In this document: one piece after another, positions 59,301 through 64,000 of the stretch | Layout: each line of letters opens with the position of its first letter | Position numbering within the stretch: position 1 is the stretch's first letter | From: Anoplolepis gracilipes | Lineage: Eukaryota > Arthropoda > Insecta > Hymenoptera > Formicidae | Assembly: GCF_047496725.1 (NCBI RefSeq) | Contig: NC_132984.1 | Coordinates: 3,111,001-3,175,000, forward strand | Reading direction: 5' to 3' | Length of the DNA: 64,000 bases | Translations under genes and position numbers: made by a program | The notes under the pieces: model-generated | Told to the model about the DNA's origin: nothing | Seen by the model: only the letters and a program-made list of their open reading frames with translations | Database searches by the model: none

Positions 59301-62300
59301 CAAGTTCCATAGTAATGACGCCTCGTTCAAATCCCTGAAATCCAATCAGCAATGTGACGACAATTAATACATCAATTAATGCAATAATTAATCAAAATAA
59401 TATTGGGACTCACGTCAACTGAATCATATCTTCCACGCCATTTTGACCCAAGTCCTGCCTGGGCTTCACTCCGCTCAGATTGGTGAGAGTGAAGATTTGC
59501 GGCTTAAACATACAATTGTCCACGATTATTCGCCATTTCTCTGCACGAGAAACCAGTGTAATAATATGCATTTGCGTAAATTTGACGACAATTCTAGCGA
59601 GTCGACGATTACCCAACGATACTTTTCATTCGCAATTTCTAACAGCGAGTAAAAAAAAAATACGGGGAAACACTCGAGACTTTCCAGTTGAAATGAATTT
59701 TGCGATAGGTTTTTGCCGCATTTTCTCGGCATGGCTTGTAAGGAGAATGTCCGACAAAAAAGGAGGATTCGTGCGAATTCACATAAGACGCGAGAGAGCC
59801 ACTCACGTGAGACTTAACCGGATACCGGCCCGTCTACGTTTGCAACTGCAATTCCATTGGCGCCGGCGACAGTGCGCGATAAACAAAGTTTTTCATTGTA
59901 TTTATAATACCAGTATCCGTGTATTTTATTTTAACGATGTAACCCTTTCGGGAGAGACGCTCTGATATAAAACATATGGAATAATAAGCTTGGGAAACAA
60001 TAGCGCACGCGTGCGTGTGTGTGTGCGTGTGTGTATATAATTTTAAGAATGTGAAACTTTAAAGTATTTTAATTATAATAAGCAATAATAGTTAAAAAAA
60101 ACAGAAGTATTTTCCATAAATTTCAGAATTATTACTAAATAGAGTTTTATTATTGTAAAAATATTGGTGGATTACTATTATTTTTAAAATACTTTATTAT
60201 TTTTTCTTAATTGAAAAACAATTTCTTTAATAAAAAAAATTGTTTTCTCTCTATTATTCCAGAATTAAAGTTATTTTAATCTTGCGAGTCTATAACGAGA
60301 TTCGAATTTAAAAATTTGTAAATAATTTAATCATAAAAAAATTCAAGTAGATTATTCAAAAAATTTTTCTTTAATAATAAATGTTTAAAATATATGCATA
60401 AATGTAATATCTAAATATAAACTGTCTCTATATATTACATTGCATTTTATATTATATTATGAAATTGTTTTCTTTCTATTATTCCAGAATTAAAGTTATT
60501 TCAATCTTGCGAGTCTATAGCGAGATTCGAATTTAAAAATTTGTAAATAATTTAATCATAAAAAAATTCAAGTAGATTATTCAAAAAATTTTTCTTTAAT
60601 AATAAATGTTTAAAATATATGCATAAATGTAATATCTAAATATAAACTGTCTCTATATGCATAAATGTAATATCTAAATATAAACTGTCTCTTACATTAC
60701 ACTTTATATTATATTAAGTATGATAATATAATATTAATTAAAATTTTTAAATTATTTAAACATTTAAGATTACGAATTTTCTTATTTCGAATAATATTAT
60801 AATAGAAATCTCTATTGTATATATTCCAAGTAATTGGAATTGTGTCTCGAGACATGTGATAAATTAATCCAGTGTGTTTTTTTGTGTCGAAAACAACTCG
60901 TATGCCTTACGCCAGTGTATCTCTTATAATAGGACACCGGCGAAGTGCAGCGCTGCAACTAGTGCACGACAAAGCAGGGGAACACAAAGCAGGCGGGCAG
61001 GAGTTAAATGGCCTGCTATCATGGGTGTCGGTTGCATAATGATGCGCTGCCTCGTGTTAATGGCAACTATACATCAACGACGTGTAAATTTTGAATTCTC
61101 ATGCGACACCCACACACGCCGTAGAGGAGAGATCGATGACCCGCACAGCGTGTTCACGATTCAAGGCCCGGGAACGCGAACTTGAGATTCGCAGGCGCGC
61201 GAAGGATAAAAAAGTGAAAAAGGTGGAAAGCAGATTGAAGCGGGCGCGATGTGAGAGTCGTTCTCGTCTAATGAAACATTCAAATGTATAAGGCCGCGCT
61301 AGAAAGTCAAGAACCGACAAACGAATTACTCGGATGCTTTACTCCCTTCCTGCTTATTTTTAAACCTATGTAAATTACTTCATGACGTTACATTATAATA
61401 TAACGTAGAGACTTGAGTCGAAGAGCGGCTTCTTTGACATTTCATACTGCCAGCTGATTGTGATTTATAATATTTACAATATTAATTAAATTAATATTAT
61501 TTAATTAATAAATATATATTTAGAGAATCAAACAAATGTGTAGTTTAATTTAAAATAAATGAAAAATGTAAGGTTAAATATCTTTTAGCGTGTTTCCGAA
61601 CTGTATATATTATTGAAAAGGTTTACTTATCTATCGAAAATGTACGTCAAACCTATCTTTCATTCTAAAGCTATCGATTCAGCTTTCATTCAAATATATT
61701 GTAATTATGCACGGTCAGTCAATGAACGGTTATTAAGCGCTTTCTATTTTCAGGCTATCTTACCTTGCCGGCGATCACCGCTTGAACTGAAAGCACATTG
61801 GCAGCTCTGTGATATTCCAGGACCTCGCCAGGTAGCACATGGCCGACGCCAGGGTCGAACCACACCAATTCACCCTGAAAATAATTTTATTTTATTTAAA
61901 TACGTGCTTTAGTAATACAGATTCTTAATATTTTAATAAGAGATTTATACTTTTTCCAAGTTTATTTTTCTTTAAAAAAATGTTATTTTTATGCATTTAT
62001 TAAATTGATTAATCATTATTCTAATATTTAGTCTTCATTTTCTTATTATTTTTAAATTTCATTATATTTATTATGTTATATGTAGAATTTTTTAGAAAAT
62101 ATATAATCCTTAAAAAAATGGCTTTCCCCCTATCAATTACTTAACATAATATTTTCTCTACATTTATACAAGCCGAGTAAGAATGGTTGGAGGTGTAAAA
62201 AAATAGATTCATTGAAAAGAAAAAACTTTTTAGTCAACGCATAATATTTTAGCACAATGTTTTTTCAATCATTCCGTAAACAATATCAAACCGTTCTCAA

Positions 62301-64000
62301 GTTCCACGACGGGAAGCTACGCGTCATAGGAGACGCCTGCACCTTCCTCTTGCCGGTGCAAAAGCCAAATATCGACGACGACGTTTCCGGAGAGTTGGAT
62401 CGTGCGCTATTAGCATCGCTGAACGCCCTGACGTGTACAGGAATTCGCGTGGCCGTCTTTCTCACGTAATTCGATCTCTCTTTACTCTGCTTCGTCAAGA
62501 TTCCGCTGTTGGACGCTCCTCGCTTCTGCTCGTCCGCGTTCCGCACCGTAGACCCCGTCGACGACGTCTTCCGTCCGAGCCTCACGTAGCTCGGCAACGT
62601 TGTGGGTCTCATGGTCGTCTTCGCGCTCTCCGTTTGTCCCTGCGTCAACATTTCACTCTGCGACTTTGGTCTGCATCTCGCTTGTCTCTCGTTGGCCCAG
62701 GTGGAGTCTTTTCGAAGACACTTGCTGCGAGATGACCAAGAGTCCGTTTTTGCAGAGACCTTTCTCGTAGACCAGCCGGTGGAGTCGACGCGACAAGACG
62801 ACGTCTTCTCGAGATCGTTCTTTCCCACTTTGAAATTACGCAGCCGCTCGATATCCGCTTTGGAGACCAGGATGGCGTCATGCTTGATCCTGACTACGTC
62901 CTGATCTCGATCTTGATGTATCCTTCGCTCCAGGGAGTCCGTTTGATTAACATTGCCCATTATCCTGCGTCTAGACATGGTTCTGTCGATCGACGGTCCC
63001 GGGTGTTTCTCATCGCGGGATTGAGAAGCCTGGCGGGCGACCTTGCGGGCGACCTTGGCATAAATGTCGTCACCAGCGGCGTCACCCGCGCATCTGGACC
63101 GATCTGGTGGATCAGGAACGGGATCACGCAGGTGTCTGACGACTTTCGTCGTCGTTTCTGCGCGCTCCCCACTTGTCCGCGTCCTGCAAAGTCTCGTCGA
63201 GGTGTTGGAGGAAGCCGCAGAGTCGCGCAACATTGTCGCAGCGCCAGTGGGCAGCGACATTTTCCGTCGTCGAATCCTTCCGTAGATCGGCGCCTCCCTA
63301 CCGGCGGACTCTCTCGTCCTCGAGGAGACGTACTCGTCTAGTCGAGGCGTCCTCGAAGCGTGCAGGGCCTTCGGCAGAGTCGACGGCCGCGAGAGATCGC
63401 GATCCTCCTTAACCGTGCGACTCGAGGCAGATATCTGGAGACCCGAGGAGGATCTTCTCTCCTTCAGCTGCGGACTAGTTTCCATGCTCGCGCGACGACG
63501 CAGGATATCCTGTCTCGAGACTTTCTTCAGGAGCGAGGAAGCGCGCTCGACGGTGTCCGCTTCCTGTAGCCGAGCCCGTCTACCGATCGACGGCAAGGTC
63601 GTCGGTCTCCTCGCCTGCTCCGCCGAACGAAGATGCGTGGTCTCAGCCTCGTCCTTGACGCTTCTGCGCCGCAGGATCTCCTTCCTGGAGATGGTCAGGC
63701 TGCGCGGCAGCGTGTAAAAGAGCTCGCGGTCGCCCGCGTCCTGCGACGGCTGGGCGGAAGTGCGGTATTGCTGCCTGATGCTTCTCGCTTCCGTCGGCAC
63801 GCCGCAGGAATCCGGAGCGGAATACGGAGAATCTGGGTCTGGGCCGCCGCCAATCCCATTATGCAACGCGCGTCCGCCGCTGCCGGATAACGGTTCCACG
63901 CTCGCGTAGAAAGCTTCCGAAGAGTGCCGCGAAAAGTGACTCCGCGGGGTCGACGATCGACGGCCCACGGACCAACGGCGTTGTTGCTGCTGCTGATGCT
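47371..64000 (-). CDS. Unconventional myosin XV: N-terminal extension, motor, IQ, MyTH4-1, split FERM-1 (5' end beyond window)
   Basis: Twenty-six exons on the minus strand, all phase-consistent, about 3048 residues: >64000-62343, 61874-61764, 59538-59414, 59334-59271, 59187-59078, 58821-58537, 58441-58264, 58198-57920, 57362-57033, 56924-56637, 56556-56399, 56301-55924, 55673-55330, 55220-54752, 54670-54468, 54390-54119, 53960-53784, 53230-52786, 52568-51775, 51259-51155, 50872-50403, 50303-50037, 49941-49730, 49647-49452, 49289-48305 and 47613-47371. The order is a basic Ser/Arg extension, an SH3-like head cap (GELVWFDPGVG), the motor with P-loop GESGSGKT at 58713-58736, switch I NDNSSRFGK, switch II DIFGFENF, actin-side CNPWFVRCIKPN, three IQ motifs (LIQAVYRGYRERKQF is the clearest), MyTH4-1, a FERM F1 lobe, a roughly 1100-residue low-complexity insert, then F2/F3. 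The class XV call rests on LDELFMPVLDG and the tail order; the Drosophila counterpart is Myo10A (sisyphus), an actin motor in filopodia that carries microtubule and adhesion cargo. Confidence 0.9.
55330..55673 (-). other. Myosin XV neck: IQ motifs and basic helix
   Basis: Within the myosin gene, this exon and the end of the previous one encode three consecutive IQ-type light-chain sites: ITVQRYTRGFLARRRF, VLIQAVYRGYRERKQF and LMAQKLYRGKRQRERF. A short Glu/Lys/Arg-rich helix (KRAEIERASKERAKAKQQ) follows. It ends at VNHLEIPAELAFIYSKLDG, the link to the first MyTH4 domain. The helix is too short for a stable coiled coil. Confidence 0.8.
60007..60040. repeat. (GT)n-type microsatellite
   Basis: Alternating CG/GT purine-pyrimidine run in a myosin intron. 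Confidence 0.8.
60241..60700. repeat. Tandem duplication (about 225 bp, two copies plus a partial third) in a myosin intron
   Basis: Unit 1 starts at 60241 and unit 2 at about 60466 (offset 225), both with TGTTTTCT then CTATTATTCCAGAATTAAAG. The last 40 bases (ATGCATAAATGTAATATC and on to AACTGTCTCT) occur a third time at about 60656-60694. Confidence 0.88.

Noticed and set aside
62433..63890. Long + strand open frames opposite the last 1.7 kb
   Set aside because: Shadows of the Arg/Ser-rich minus-strand exon of myosin XV, which has one continuous open frame and a phase-correct donor.

Overview
The window is eukaryotic nuclear DNA, most likely from a holometabolous insect and probably a hymenopteran such as an ant. 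That is an inference from long AT-rich introns and intergenic DNA, GT-AG exons with more balanced base composition, and insect-specific genes (snakeskin, a sisyphus-type myosin XV). There are no operons, tRNAs, rRNAs, CRISPR arrays or intact transposons that I can see. All gene models were built by eye from open frames, splice consensus and phase agreement.

Layout. (1) 153-473 (+): last exon of a C1q-domain protein that starts left of the window. (2) 2169-23793 (-): adenylosuccinate lyase, six exons, 485 codons, with an 18.8 kb first intron. (3) Inside that intron, on the + strand, lie three small four-membrane-span genes: snakeskin (5172-8147), an unnamed relative (12211-14413) and a third whose long tail carries repeated Cys pairs (15442-20271). 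(4) 21344-26935 (-): an RNA-binding protein with two RRMs of the A1CF/RBM46/RBM47/DND1 type. Its third intron contains the first exon of adenylosuccinate lyase, so the two same-strand genes interleave. (5) 29092-32615 (+): a fourth four-span protein with a long charged tail. (6) 33763-64000 (-): an unconventional myosin XV, running from a basic N-terminal extension (cut by the right edge) through motor, IQ motifs, MyTH4, split FERM, linker and second MyTH4-FERM. The 40.9-47.4 kb part has no recognisable exon, and the two flanking blocks do not join in phase.

The main theme is the cluster of four tetraspan genes. All four have a phase-0 intron inside the first membrane span and another phase-0 intron immediately before the third span, which suggests one duplicated family anchored by the smooth septate junction gene snakeskin. 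The rest of the non-coding DNA holds foldback (MITE-like) elements, two intronic tandem duplications, and many TA, CT and A/T tracts.
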